From Bacilli bacterium (GTDB lineage: Bacteria; Bacillota_I; Bacilli_A; RFN20; CAG-826), in assembly GCA_024687185.1 (NCBI GenBank), contig JAILEX010000053.1, positions 1 to 48,450 on the forward strand: a DNA stretch of 48,450 nt. Direction: 5' to 3'. A model generated the notes under the pieces. The model was given only the letters and a program-made list of their open reading frames with translations, did not search any database and was not told the DNA's origin. This document shows positions 1 to 7,257 of the stretch, one piece after another (within the stretch, counting starts at the first letter, position 1; each line of letters opens with the position of its first letter). The position numbers and the translations under genes are program-made.

Positions 1-1
1 C

Positions 2-928
2 GAACTGGTCACCGTCATCGATGGCGATATCACCGATGCTAGCTTAGAGGAGCGTCTAAAGGACCTTAGCTTTGACACCATCGTCAACGCAGCGGCTTGC
101 GTCAAGCATTTCGCCAGCGACGATAGCATCGAAAGGATCAATGTCACAGGCGTCAAAAACCTAATTGAGATCGCCAAAAAGAAGAAGGCCAGACTAGTTC
201 AGGTCTCCACCTTGTCAGTGGCAGGTGAAAACATCGATCACGCCTTCGACGAGAACACCCGCATCAAGGAGAACCAACTCTACTTCGGACAAGACCTCTC
301 CAACAAATACGCCCACTCCAAATTCGACGCCGAAGAGGCAATGCTAAAGGAAATGGATAAGGGCGAACTCGATGGCAAGATCGTCAGGGTTGGCAACCTC
401 ATGAGCCGTCAAAGCGATGGCGAGTTCCAAATCAATAGCGGGACCAACGCCTTCATGAGGAACCTTAGGGGCTATAAGGCCTTAGGCAAATTCCCCTTCG
501 CGGGAATGGATAAAAAAATCGACTTCTCGCCGATCGACGAAACTGCGAAAACCATACTTTTGCTAGCAAAAACCCCGCAAAAGTTCACTGTTTTCCATAG
601 TTATAACTCCCACCAGGTTCAAATGGGCGACGTTATCGCCGCCATGAACGAGGTTGGTATCCCCATCGAGACCGTGGATCAAAAACCATTCTATATGGCC
701 ATCCAAGAGGCGATGAAGGATCCCTCTTTGGCCGCGGCGATCTCCCCGCTATTCTCCTATGCTAGCGGGGATGGCCATAGCCACGAATTCATCCAGGCGG
801 ACCAAACCTTCACCATCAAGGCGCTATATCGCCTAGGCTATCGTTGGCCAATCACAGATTTCACCTACCTTAAGCAAGCCATAGAATCCCTTGAATCGCT
901 TGGCTTCTTCGAAAGGGAAGACATCTAA
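2..928 (+). CDS. Thioester reductase-like SDR domain, C-terminal part of a larger protein (5' end outside window)
   Basis: The frame is open from base 2, so the gene begins upstream of the window; the TTG at 212 is internal, because reading continues through it with clear homology-like sequence. The visible 308 residues form the second half of an extended SDR (NAD-binding 4 / thioester reductase) domain. Seen are the stretch ending VNAAACVKHF, the INVTGVKNLIEIA helix, the STLSVAGE strand and the YAHSKFDAE active site (Tyr-x3-Lys). Such domains release thioester-bound acyl or peptidyl chains as aldehydes or alcohols at the C-terminus of NRPS or carboxylic-acid-reductase-like proteins. Here the domain is C-terminal, which fits that role, but the carrier and adenylation domains are not in view. 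A stand-alone epimerase-like SDR is the alternative. Confidence 0.7.
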   Translation, partial: ELVTVIDGDITDASLEERLKDLSFDTIVNAAACVKHFASDDSIERINVTGVKNLIEIAKKKKARLVQVSTLSVAGENIDHAFDENTRIKENQLYFGQDLSNKYAHSKFDAEEAMLKEMDKGELDGKIVRVGNLMSRQSDGEFQINSGTNAFMRNLRGYKALGKFPFAGMDKKIDFSPIDETAKTILLLAKTPQKFTVFHSYNSHQVQMGDVIAAMNEVGIPIETVDQKPFYMAIQEAMKDPSLAAAISPLFSYASGDGHSHEFIQADQTFTIKALYRLGYRWPITDFTYLKQAIESLESLGFFEREDI

Positions 929-986
929 AAATCCAATAGGCGTTTTGCTTACTTAGTTTTGCCTTTATGGCTAGAGGGTTTTCGCT

Positions 987-2699
987 TTATTTTGAAGAGA
1001 ATGCCTTGGTCGCAAGGTCTATTGTGATCTCCTGCCCATAATGCTTTTCGGCGAACATGTTGAGAAGGTCTATCTTTTCGCCACGGCTATTGAGGTAGCA
1101 TATCGTTTGCTTGCCGTTATCTAGGTCAACGTCAGTGTACATGCCAATGTGGCTGCCATTGCCGAATATGGTGGTGGCATCGCCCATTGAGAAGCCTTGC
1201 TTACTGATCATGAAGGAGGGGAAGTTGAAATCGGTAAGGTAACCGTTATAGGTGCCCTTTTTGTATTCGCTATTGTAGGTTAGCTTGGTCTCAGGCTCGA
1301 TTAGTCCTGGCTCGAATATCATGATTTGGTGCTGATGGCCCACTAGCAACATATCGATGTCCATCTGGTTTAGCAAAGAGGTCATCGTCTTTTTGACCTC
1401 GGCGTGGTTATGGCGGGAGTTGACGAAGGTTATGGGGATATGGCAGACGGCTAGATGGTAATCATAGGCATCGTATTCATGCCTATTTACCTCTTCCTTA
1501 AGGAATTCGATTTGCTTGGCGTGATAATCCGCATAATGGGCGGTTCCATAATATTCCCACCAACCATCATCATGGTCCTCGCCTAGGTCCAAGACGATCC
1601 CATAGACGTCATCGAAATAGAAGTTGTAATAGAAATCCTCGCCCTTTGCCCCGACGAATTTATGTAGTTCGGAGCCATATCTTCCCTTAACGTCGTGGTT
1701 GCCTCTAGCGTAGACCACGGGGCATTGGCCCTTGGTGATTTTATAGGCGACCTCATTATTGAAGTTAGCATCGTCGAAGGTCTCTACGTCAGAGATGATA
1801 TCGCCATCGAGGACGAGGAAATCATAATGGTCCGCGAATGTCGAAGTCCTATAGGCTTGGTCGATGTTCATGTGGATGTCGCTAAAGGATAGATATTGGA
1901 TGCCATCGCTACTATCGACTGGATGGAATTCGACCTTTTGGGTCAAATCGCTTCCCATAAACCCTCCGAAAGGACCCGCGTATATCGTCTTCTGGGTGTG
2001 GATTGTATAGGATTTCTCCGCGTCTAGAACTTCCATCGGCACCTCTATCTTATGGATCTTGGTGAAGGTCTTGGTGGTCCCGTTATAGGTGTCATAATAG
2101 TATTTGTCGCCTATTTCGACGTATCCCGTGGCCTCCGCGGTGGTGGAGAAGATTATTTGGTAATCGTCCTCAACGGCATAGACCACAGGGCTGATCAAGA
2201 TGCGGTTGATGGAGAAATTGACCAAATAGCCTAATGCGATGACCGAGATGAGCCCTATCGCCCCGTATTTGAAGTATTTGTTGTCCTTGATGGGGAGATT
2301 GGGATAGAGGAAAAGAAGGAAATACAAGGCCAAGACGATTATGGTGACGCCTAGGGCTAAGAAGAACTTAGGCCAGACAAAGCGCATATAATCGATCGCG
2401 CCCAAGGCGATGACGACGATAATCGCGATGAAGAAGACCGTGTGCAATGCAGCAAAAAGTATATTCAGCCAATCCTTTTTGAATATCTTCTTTAGGATTA
2501 GATCCGCCAATAGCAACACGAAAAGGAATATGCATATTGCCAAAGGGAGATAATAAAGGAAGGCGTTGTCCCCTCCCTTATAGCCCAAAGTCGAGCTGAT
2601 ACCGCTCCAGCAGGGGCGAAGCGCAAACCACATTAGGGCGTTAAAGAAGGCGAGGACGGTTCCGACTATTCTCACAATGAGGAAAATGCGTTGCTTCAT
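987..2699 (-). CDS. Membrane-anchored calcineurin-like metallophosphoesterase
   Basis: A 570-residue protein. About the first 175 residues hold five or so hydrophobic segments. The rest is a metallophosphoesterase domain predicted to lie outside the membrane. The metal-binding motifs appear in family order: SFSDIHMN (D-x-H), LDGDIISD (GD), ARGNHDVKG (GNHD), AVCHIPI (H) and LLVGHQHQ (GHxH). All metal ligands look intact, so it is probably active on phosphate esters or nucleotides; the substrate cannot be told. The start follows AGGAG six bases upstream. It is transcribed away from the endonuclease gene at 2853 and converges on the reductase gene at 928, with only about 58 bases between their stops. 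Confidence 0.87.
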   Translation of the reverse strand: MKQRIFLIVRIVGTVLAFFNALMWFALRPCWSGISSTLGYKGGDNAFLYYLPLAICIFLFVLLLADLILKKIFKKDWLNILFAALHTVFFIAIIVVIALGAIDYMRFVWPKFFLALGVTIIVLALYFLLFLYPNLPIKDNKYFKYGAIGLISVIALGYLVNFSINRILISPVVYAVEDDYQIIFSTTAEATGYVEIGDKYYYDTYNGTTKTFTKIHKIEVPMEVLDAEKSYTIHTQKTIYAGPFGGFMGSDLTQKVEFHPVDSSDGIQYLSFSDIHMNIDQAYRTSTFADHYDFLVLDGDIISDVETFDDANFNNEVAYKITKGQCPVVYARGNHDVKGRYGSELHKFVGAKGEDFYYNFYFDDVYGIVLDLGEDHDDGWWEYYGTAHYADYHAKQIEFLKEEVNRHEYDAYDYHLAVCHIPITFVNSRHNHAEVKKTMTSLLNQMDIDMLLVGHQHQIMIFEPGLIEPETKLTYNSEYKKGTYNGYLTDFNFPSFMISKQGFSMGDATTIFGNGSHIGMYTDVDLDNGKQTICYLNSRGEKIDLLNMFAEKHYGQEITIDLATKAFSSK

Positions 2700-2728
2700 A
2701 AAGATCTCCTAGTTAAAAAGCTACCTTA

Positions 2729-2757
2729 ATTATAGTGATTTTTCCTTTTTCCTTGAA
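2729..2757 (-). promoter_or_regulatory. Promoter of the metallophosphoesterase gene
   Basis: On the minus strand TTCAAG (2757-2752), 17 bases, then a perfect TATAAT (2734-2729), about 30 bases before the start codon at 2699. The -10 is perfect and the -35 weak. Confidence 0.55.
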
Positions 2758-2838
2758 TATATGCGTATAAAGGATGGCCTTATGTCTGCTACCACGATGC
2801 AAGGCATCTATAAACTAGGTTTTACCTAAAAGCATGGG

Positions 2839-2844
2839 TATAAT
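2839..2844 (+). promoter_or_regulatory. TATAAT box immediately upstream of the endonuclease start codon
   Basis: A perfect TATAAT ends eight bases before the ATG at 2853, and no ribosome binding site is visible in between. If it is a -10 box, transcription would start at or next to the start codon, giving a leaderless mRNA. The -35 region (around 2816-2826) is not convincing. Confidence 0.4.
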
Positions 2845-2852
2845 GAAGCGCG

Positions 2853-4439
2853 ATGAATAGACGTCTGCTTGTTTTCTCCATTTTGTCCCTCACCCTCGCT
2901 TCTTGCGGGGCCTCGCCTTCGGTTTCTTCTAGCGGCAGTAGCGCTATGGAGAGCTCTTCTAACAAGGAAAGCCTAGAATCCTCTAGCGAATCTAGTTCCA
3001 TGGATGAGCCCTCTTCCTCTTCTATTAATGAGCCTGCTTTGACTTCGGCTGAAGAATCTTCTAGCGAATCTAGTTCCATGGATGAGCCCTCTTCCTCTTC
3101 TATTAATGAGCCTGCTTTGACTTCGGTTGAAGAATCCTCTAGCGAACCCTCTTCTAGCAAGGAATCCTCCAACGAGGAGTCAAGTAGCGAAAAAGAGGAA
3201 GCCCGTACATTGAAACTCGATTCCTCTAACGGCGCCATAAAGGGCAGCTATTCCACTAACGAAGCAAAAAGCGAAGCGAAGTCTAGCGATGGCTCCACGG
3301 TCACCTTAGGCTATATCTCCTGCATGGGGAAGACCGATTATTTCGCCCAGATGAAGAAAACTAGCGGCAAGCTCTATAACCTAACGGCCTTGCCTAAGAT
3401 CAATTCGATAACCGTCACCTTTGAGACCGCCGATGTCTTAAAGTTAGCCACCTATAATTCCGGTGAAACCCCTGGGGAAGGAAAAGAAATCACCTCAGGC
3501 CAACCCGTTTCCGTCTCCGAGAAAGAACATTTCCTTCTTGCCACGGGCTCCAATGTCGTCTATGTGAAATCCATCGAGATCTGCTATGGCGGTAAAGGAG
3601 GAGGGCAGAAAGAGGATTCCAGCGTAGAAGAAAGTAGCCTTGAATCCACTAGCGAGGAGAAGGAGTCTTCCTCTAATTCTTCCACTAGCGAAGCCTCGTC
3701 GACCTATTCGGGCGGCTATTATGACCGCATTAGCGCCACCTCTACCGGGGCAGCCCTAAAAAACGCCCTATATAACCTCATCAAAGACCATAATAACAGG
3801 GGTTATGACTTCGCCTATGAGGCCTATAAGACTAGCGACGTGGACGAAAACGGAAAGATCATCGATATGTATTCCGCCTACCACTGGGACCCCGAAAAAG
3901 ACCATCAGGGCGCCGCGGGCAAAGGCAACTATTCCAAAGAAGGCGATTTGTTCAACCGCGAACACACCGTCCCCCAAAGCGTATTCAAGGAAGCCTCCCC
4001 CATGAAGGCCGACCTCCATCATTTGCTCCCGACGGATGGCTATGTTAACGGCAAAAGGAGCAATTATCCACACGCCGAGGTGGAGGTCACCAAATATATC
4101 TCCACCAACGGCTGCAAACTCGGCACCTCGGCTACTTCGGGTTATTCTGGAACCGCCTTTGAGGTGATAGACGAATATAAAGGCGACATTGCGCGCATCT
4201 ATTTCTATATGGCCACCCGTTATGAGAACGTCCTTCCCGGCTGGGGCAGCTTCGCCGTATTTACCAAAGACACCTATCCTAGCCTTTCTCCTTGGGCCAA
4301 AACGCTTTACCTAAAGTGGTCCGACCAAGACCCGGTAAGCGAGAAGGAGATAAAACGAAACGAGGCGATATACGGCTACCAAGGTAACCGCAACCCCTTC
4401 GTCGACCATCCAGAATACGCCCACCGCATCTGGGGTTAA
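2853..4439 (+). CDS. Secreted lipoprotein with C-terminal endonuclease I (EndA/NucM/BsnA-like) domain
   Basis: A 528-residue lipoprotein. The N-terminus is a short signal peptide with the lipobox LTLASC (Cys at about 18), followed by an acidic serine-rich linker to about residue 115 that contains a duplicated 26-residue unit. Next come a beta-rich domain (about 120-250), a second serine/glutamate linker (about 255-290), and an endonuclease I domain to the end. That domain shows NREHTVPQS (histidine general base region), HHLLPTDGYVNGKRSNYP and RNEAIYGYQGNRNPFVDHPE, typical of non-specific secreted nucleases of this family. The likely role is degradation of extracellular DNA for nutrients or matrix remodelling. 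The chosen ATG gives the signal peptide directly, although no ribosome binding site precedes it. Confidence 0.88.
   Translation: MNRRLLVFSILSLTLASCGASPSVSSSGSSAMESSSNKESLESSSESSSMDEPSSSSINEPALTSAEESSSESSSMDEPSSSSINEPALTSVEESSSEPSSSKESSNEESSSEKEEARTLKLDSSNGAIKGSYSTNEAKSEAKSSDGSTVTLGYISCMGKTDYFAQMKKTSGKLYNLTALPKINSITVTFETADVLKLATYNSGETPGEGKEITSGQPVSVSEKEHFLLATGSNVVYVKSIEICYGGKGGGQKEDSSVEESSLESTSEEKESSSNSSTSEASSTYSGGYYDRISATSTGAALKNALYNLIKDHNNRGYDFAYEAYKTSDVDENGKIIDMYSAYHWDPEKDHQGAAGKGNYSKEGDLFNREHTVPQSVFKEASPMKADLHHLLPTDGYVNGKRSNYPHAEVEVTKYISTNGCKLGTSATSGYSGTAFEVIDEYKGDIARIYFYMATRYENVLPGWGSFAVFTKDTYPSLSPWAKTLYLKWSDQDPVSEKEIKRNEAIYGYQGNRNPFVDHPEYAHRIWG
2983..3138 (+). repeat. Two tandem copies of a 78-bp unit in the serine-rich linker
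   Basis: Copies at 2983-3060 and 3061-3138 are nearly identical, with only a couple of C/T differences at the 3' end. Each encodes 26 residues including SSMDEPSSSSINEP. The period is a multiple of three, so copy number can change without a frameshift. Confidence 0.9.
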
Positions 4440-4621
4440 AAAAACGCTCAGTTTTCAAAAATTAATTTGGGTTTTGCGGGCTTTTTTGTTTTTAACTTAG
4501 TTTCGACCTTTAATAAACTAAAAGGATTATCAAAGGTTTTTCCTCCCATTATGGCCATTATTCGTACAAGCGGAAAAGGTGATTATCTTGTCCTTTTATA
4601 AGGGACAAATCGCTTTGAGCA

Positions 4622-5164
4622 TTGATTGGTCTTGAGGATTCGAATACCCTTTTCCTAAGGGATATGGGTAAGAAAGCCATGAAAAGAAAAAGGACGACGG
4701 AAGAATTGTTCGAAGCTATTTTCGTTCCCTATAACATCGATGTCGATGATGATGAAATCGCCTTCTTATACAACGAGGCTTCTAAAGGTGATGGCCTCGC
4801 CAAGCTATGTCTTATCCTTTTGGAGTTCTCCCTTTCCTCGATTCACTATAACTTCATTAACGGCACCAAAGACGAACTAGACGAAATCCAAAAGGAGACG
4901 TTTATAAAACTCGAGGAGCTAGGGGAGACCTTCCCCTTGGCCTATAAGGTCGCCGGCGACCTCCACCTTGCCAAGATGGGCAAGATCGTCTATCACAAAG
5001 ACGTCGCTTTCGCCTATTTTAGGAAATACGTCGAAAGTAGCGGAGACGCTTCGCTATTAGAAAACTTCGAGGACTACTCTAGGGAGGCCTATGAAAAATA
5101 TGGGGAAGTCCAAAACCGCCAACAGATCCTAGCGATTAGGAAAGCCTTCCATAAACTGAAATAA
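4622..5164 (+). CDS. Hypothetical protein, probably alpha-helical repeat (Sel1/TPR-like)
   Basis: I do not recognise a family. The frame opens with TTG at 4622, but ATG codons at 4664 (MGKKAMKRK) or 4679 (MKRKRTTEE) are equally possible starts; TAAGG just before 4664 is close for a ribosome binding site. The protein is soluble, charged and mostly helical. The section around NEASKGDGLAKLCLI and KVAGDLHLAKMGK...AFAYFRKYVE has the helix pairing and size pattern of Sel1/TPR repeats. No catalytic motif is visible. It follows the nuclease gene after about 180 bases that contain AT-rich sequence and no clear terminator. Confidence 0.6.
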   Translation: MIGLEDSNTLFLRDMGKKAMKRKRTTEELFEAIFVPYNIDVDDDEIAFLYNEASKGDGLAKLCLILLEFSLSSIHYNFINGTKDELDEIQKETFIKLEELGETFPLAYKVAGDLHLAKMGKIVYHKDVAFAYFRKYVESSGDASLLENFEDYSREAYEKYGEVQNRQQILAIRKAFHKLK

Positions 5165-5209
5165 AGTACCGATTACCGTTAGTCATCTTAAAAAAGGCGA
5201 AAAAGAACC

Positions 5210-5293
5210 ATGGAGAATAGGAATAGGATCATATTGCTTGTCGCTTCCTTTGTCGGTGCGGCTTCCATCGCCTATATTTGCCAAGAGTTCTAA
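5210..5293 (+). CDS. Possible 27-residue single-span membrane peptide
   Basis: The ATG at 5210 opens a 27-codon frame encoding MENRNRIILLVASFV followed by GAASIAYICQEF: a short polar N-terminus, one hydrophobic segment and a short tail. A purine-rich AAAGGCG lies about ten bases upstream. It sits in an otherwise empty 200-base gap, 46 bases after the preceding gene. Small size and lack of homologue evidence make this tentative. Confidence 0.35.
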   Translation: MENRNRIILLVASFVGAASIAYICQEF

Positions 5294-5369
5294 AGGATAT
5301 AAAAAAGAAAGCCCATTTTGGATTTGGGCCTTCAAAGATTGCTTGTTTTAAGAAAAACGTTGGGGGTCT

Positions 5370-6155
5370 TTAGAGGTTTTTTGCCCGTAGTTCGCTTTCT
5401 TCTTTATCGAGTTGATAAAGCGCGTATAGACAATGGATCGCGGCCATTGCCCCGGTGACACCCGTTAAAATCCAAAACACCATATCCTGGAACGCGCCTT
5501 GCCCAAGGCAAGTGACGACGTATCCCCCGGCATCGAAGATCGCGTGGAGGATAAGGGGGTAGAGGATGTTTTTGGTCTTCAATAGCGTTATGGCGAACAT
5601 CCCTCCCACAAGGAAGGTATAGCCCACCTGCATCAAGGTTGCGATTACCCCCGCCCCGGCGGCGAGGTTAAGGAGGTGGTACAAGCCGAATATCGCCGAG
5701 TCCAGGATGATGGCGATTAGGGTTTTGTGGTTTTTGCCCTCTAGATAGTTTAGAAGGAAGTCCAACAAGATGACCCTAAATAACAGTTCCTCGACTAGGC
5801 TAATCGATAGACAATACAAAACGAATACCCAGATATAGTTAGGGTAATCTATGGTCGCTTTCCCTAGTATCAACGCGGAGAAGGGGAAGTTGGCCAAAAC
5901 GGAAACTAGGCAAGGAATTACCCAATAGGGCATCCGCCAGGATTCTTTATGCAAGCCAAAGGTCTTGTGGTAGCCAAAACCGAAATACAAGACCACGATT
6001 CCCGAAAGGATAGTGGCCCTGATGATAAGGTCCGATATCATGTTTTGAAGCTGCTCAACCGTGTTATAGACCGGTTTGACGACCATTAGGACGATGGCGG
6101 CCACGACGCTGATTCCAAGGTAGCCCAAAATTAGGAAGGTACGCGCTTTTTTCAT
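5370..6155 (-). CDS. CPBP-family intramembrane metalloprotease (Abi/Rce1-like)
   Basis: A 261-residue polytopic membrane protein with about seven to eight hydrophobic segments. The three CPBP motifs are present: EELLFR (about 121-126), FGLYHL (Phe-x3-His) and HAIFDAGG (His-x3-Asp). These form the glutamate/histidine zinc site of the Rce1-like fold. Such proteins cleave peptides within or near the membrane; in Firmicutes some act in bacteriocin self-immunity or prenyl-protein processing. No bacteriocin gene is seen here. It is divergent from the Lgt-like gene with only 28 bases between the annotated starts. Confidence 0.85.
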   Translation of the reverse strand: MKKARTFLILGYLGISVVAAIVLMVVKPVYNTVEQLQNMISDLIIRATILSGIVVLYFGFGYHKTFGLHKESWRMPYWVIPCLVSVLANFPFSALILGKATIDYPNYIWVFVLYCLSISLVEELLFRVILLDFLLNYLEGKNHKTLIAIILDSAIFGLYHLLNLAAGAGVIATLMQVGYTFLVGGMFAITLLKTKNILYPLILHAIFDAGGYVVTCLGQGAFQDMVFWILTGVTGAMAAIHCLYALYQLDKEESELRAKNL

Positions 6156-6183
6156 CTAAGTAACTTTAGCATATCTATAGGAT

Positions 6184-6984
6184 GTGTTTGATATAAATGA
6201 TAAAATCATTTCACTTATGTTACCTACCATTGGATTTATTGATTCCTACGTCTTGTTCCTAGTGCTTGGGATTGTCGCCGCGCTCGTCCTTTTCGAATAC
6301 TATTTCAGGAAGGTATTGAAGGAAAAGGAAAGCAACATCTTCTATTTGGAGATGACTTTGATCGCGGCCATCACCATAGGCATATTGGGGGCCTATTTGG
6401 TCCAAAACCTATATGACTTCATCCAAGACCCCTCTTCCTACCATTGGGAATGGAAACTCACCTTCTTCGGAGGCGCCTTATTCGGGGTAGGCGGATTCAT
6501 TGGGCTATATATGCTTTTCGCCTATAAGAAATACAAGGAAGGCCTATATAACATCTTCATCATTTTCCCCGCCTGCATTGCCCTCGCCCATGCCTTTGGC
6601 AGAATCGGCTGCTTCATGGAAGGCTGCTGCTATGGCCTTGAAAGCGATGCCTGGTACGCCATTTATTTCCCCTCGTTAGGGAAAACGGTCATCCCCACCC
6701 AGCTATTTGAGATGATCTTCCTCTTCCTTCTTGCCGGCGTATTGACCTACCTCGCCTTCAAAAAGAGGAACCACATCACCTTAGTCGTCTATGCGATTGG
6801 CTATGGCGTATGGAGGTTCCTAATCGAATTCCTTCGCGACGACCCCCGCGGGCAGTTCATCCCAGGGCTTACCCCGTCGCAATTCTGGGCCATTTTGCTA
6901 GCCGTGTTCGGAATAGGGTATCTGATCTTCATGATTGTAAGGAAGAAGAAGACCCCGCCCGCAACCGAGGAAAAGGAAAACTGA
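6184..6984 (+). CDS. Prolipoprotein diacylglyceryl transferase-family protein (Lgt-like)
   Basis: A 266-residue protein with about seven membrane segments and the Lgt-like signature HAFGRIGCFMEGCCYG (about 136-151). In Lgt this region binds phosphatidylglycerol for transfer of diacylglycerol to the lipobox cysteine. The conserved arginine-rich loop is represented by YGVWRFLIEFLRDDPRG near the C-terminus. Canonical Lgt carries an Asn in the signature (GRIGNF); here it is Cys, as in divergent Lgt-family members, so activity is not certain. The window encodes several lipoproteins that need an Lgt. The start is GTG at 6184; ATG at 6217 is an alternative. A terminator follows at once. Confidence 0.78.
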   Translation: MFDINDKIISLMLPTIGFIDSYVLFLVLGIVAALVLFEYYFRKVLKEKESNIFYLEMTLIAAITIGILGAYLVQNLYDFIQDPSSYHWEWKLTFFGGALFGVGGFIGLYMLFAYKKYKEGLYNIFIIFPACIALAHAFGRIGCFMEGCCYGLESDAWYAIYFPSLGKTVIPTQLFEMIFLFLLAGVLTYLAFKKRNHITLVVYAIGYGVWRFLIEFLRDDPRGQFIPGLTPSQFWAILLAVFGIGYLIFMIVRKKKTPPATEEKEN

Positions 6985-6992
6985 ACCGAATT

Positions 6993-7016
6993 AGGCCTAC
7001 CCGTTAGGCCTTTTTT
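6993..7016 (+). terminator. Rho-independent terminator after the Lgt-like gene
   Basis: AGGCCTA, a five-base loop and TAGGCCT form a perfect 7-bp stem, followed by a run of T. Confidence 0.85.
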
Positions 7017-7210
7017 ATGTCTAACCCCCTTTAACCCTTTTAGGCGCGGATAAAGGAATGGGGCGCTTTGTCCTTGCCTAGACTAAAGGGGGGAGAATGA
7101 TGCATGGAGACGAAAATAAGCCCTTCTAGGCCCAAATAGGGGGAGAAGGGATTAATCTACCTATTGGGCCTATTTTCCTTTCTAGGGCCGAATTAGGTGC
7201 AAATGAGGGC

Positions 7211-7237
7211 AAAAAGAAAGGGGAACCGAAGTTCCCC
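7211..7237 (-). terminator. Rho-independent terminator of the GH3 operon
   Basis: On the minus strand GGGGAAC-TTCG-GTTCCCC is followed by TTTCTTTTT. It lies about 20 bases after the stop of the GH3 gene at 7258. The stretch 7017-7210 holds no gene that I can support. Confidence 0.88.
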
Positions 7238-7257
7238 AATCCATTAGGAGGCTAGGA

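Noticed and set aside
4440-4500. Terminator after the endonuclease gene
   Set aside because: A T-rich run exists, but I could not find a stem of acceptable length before it.
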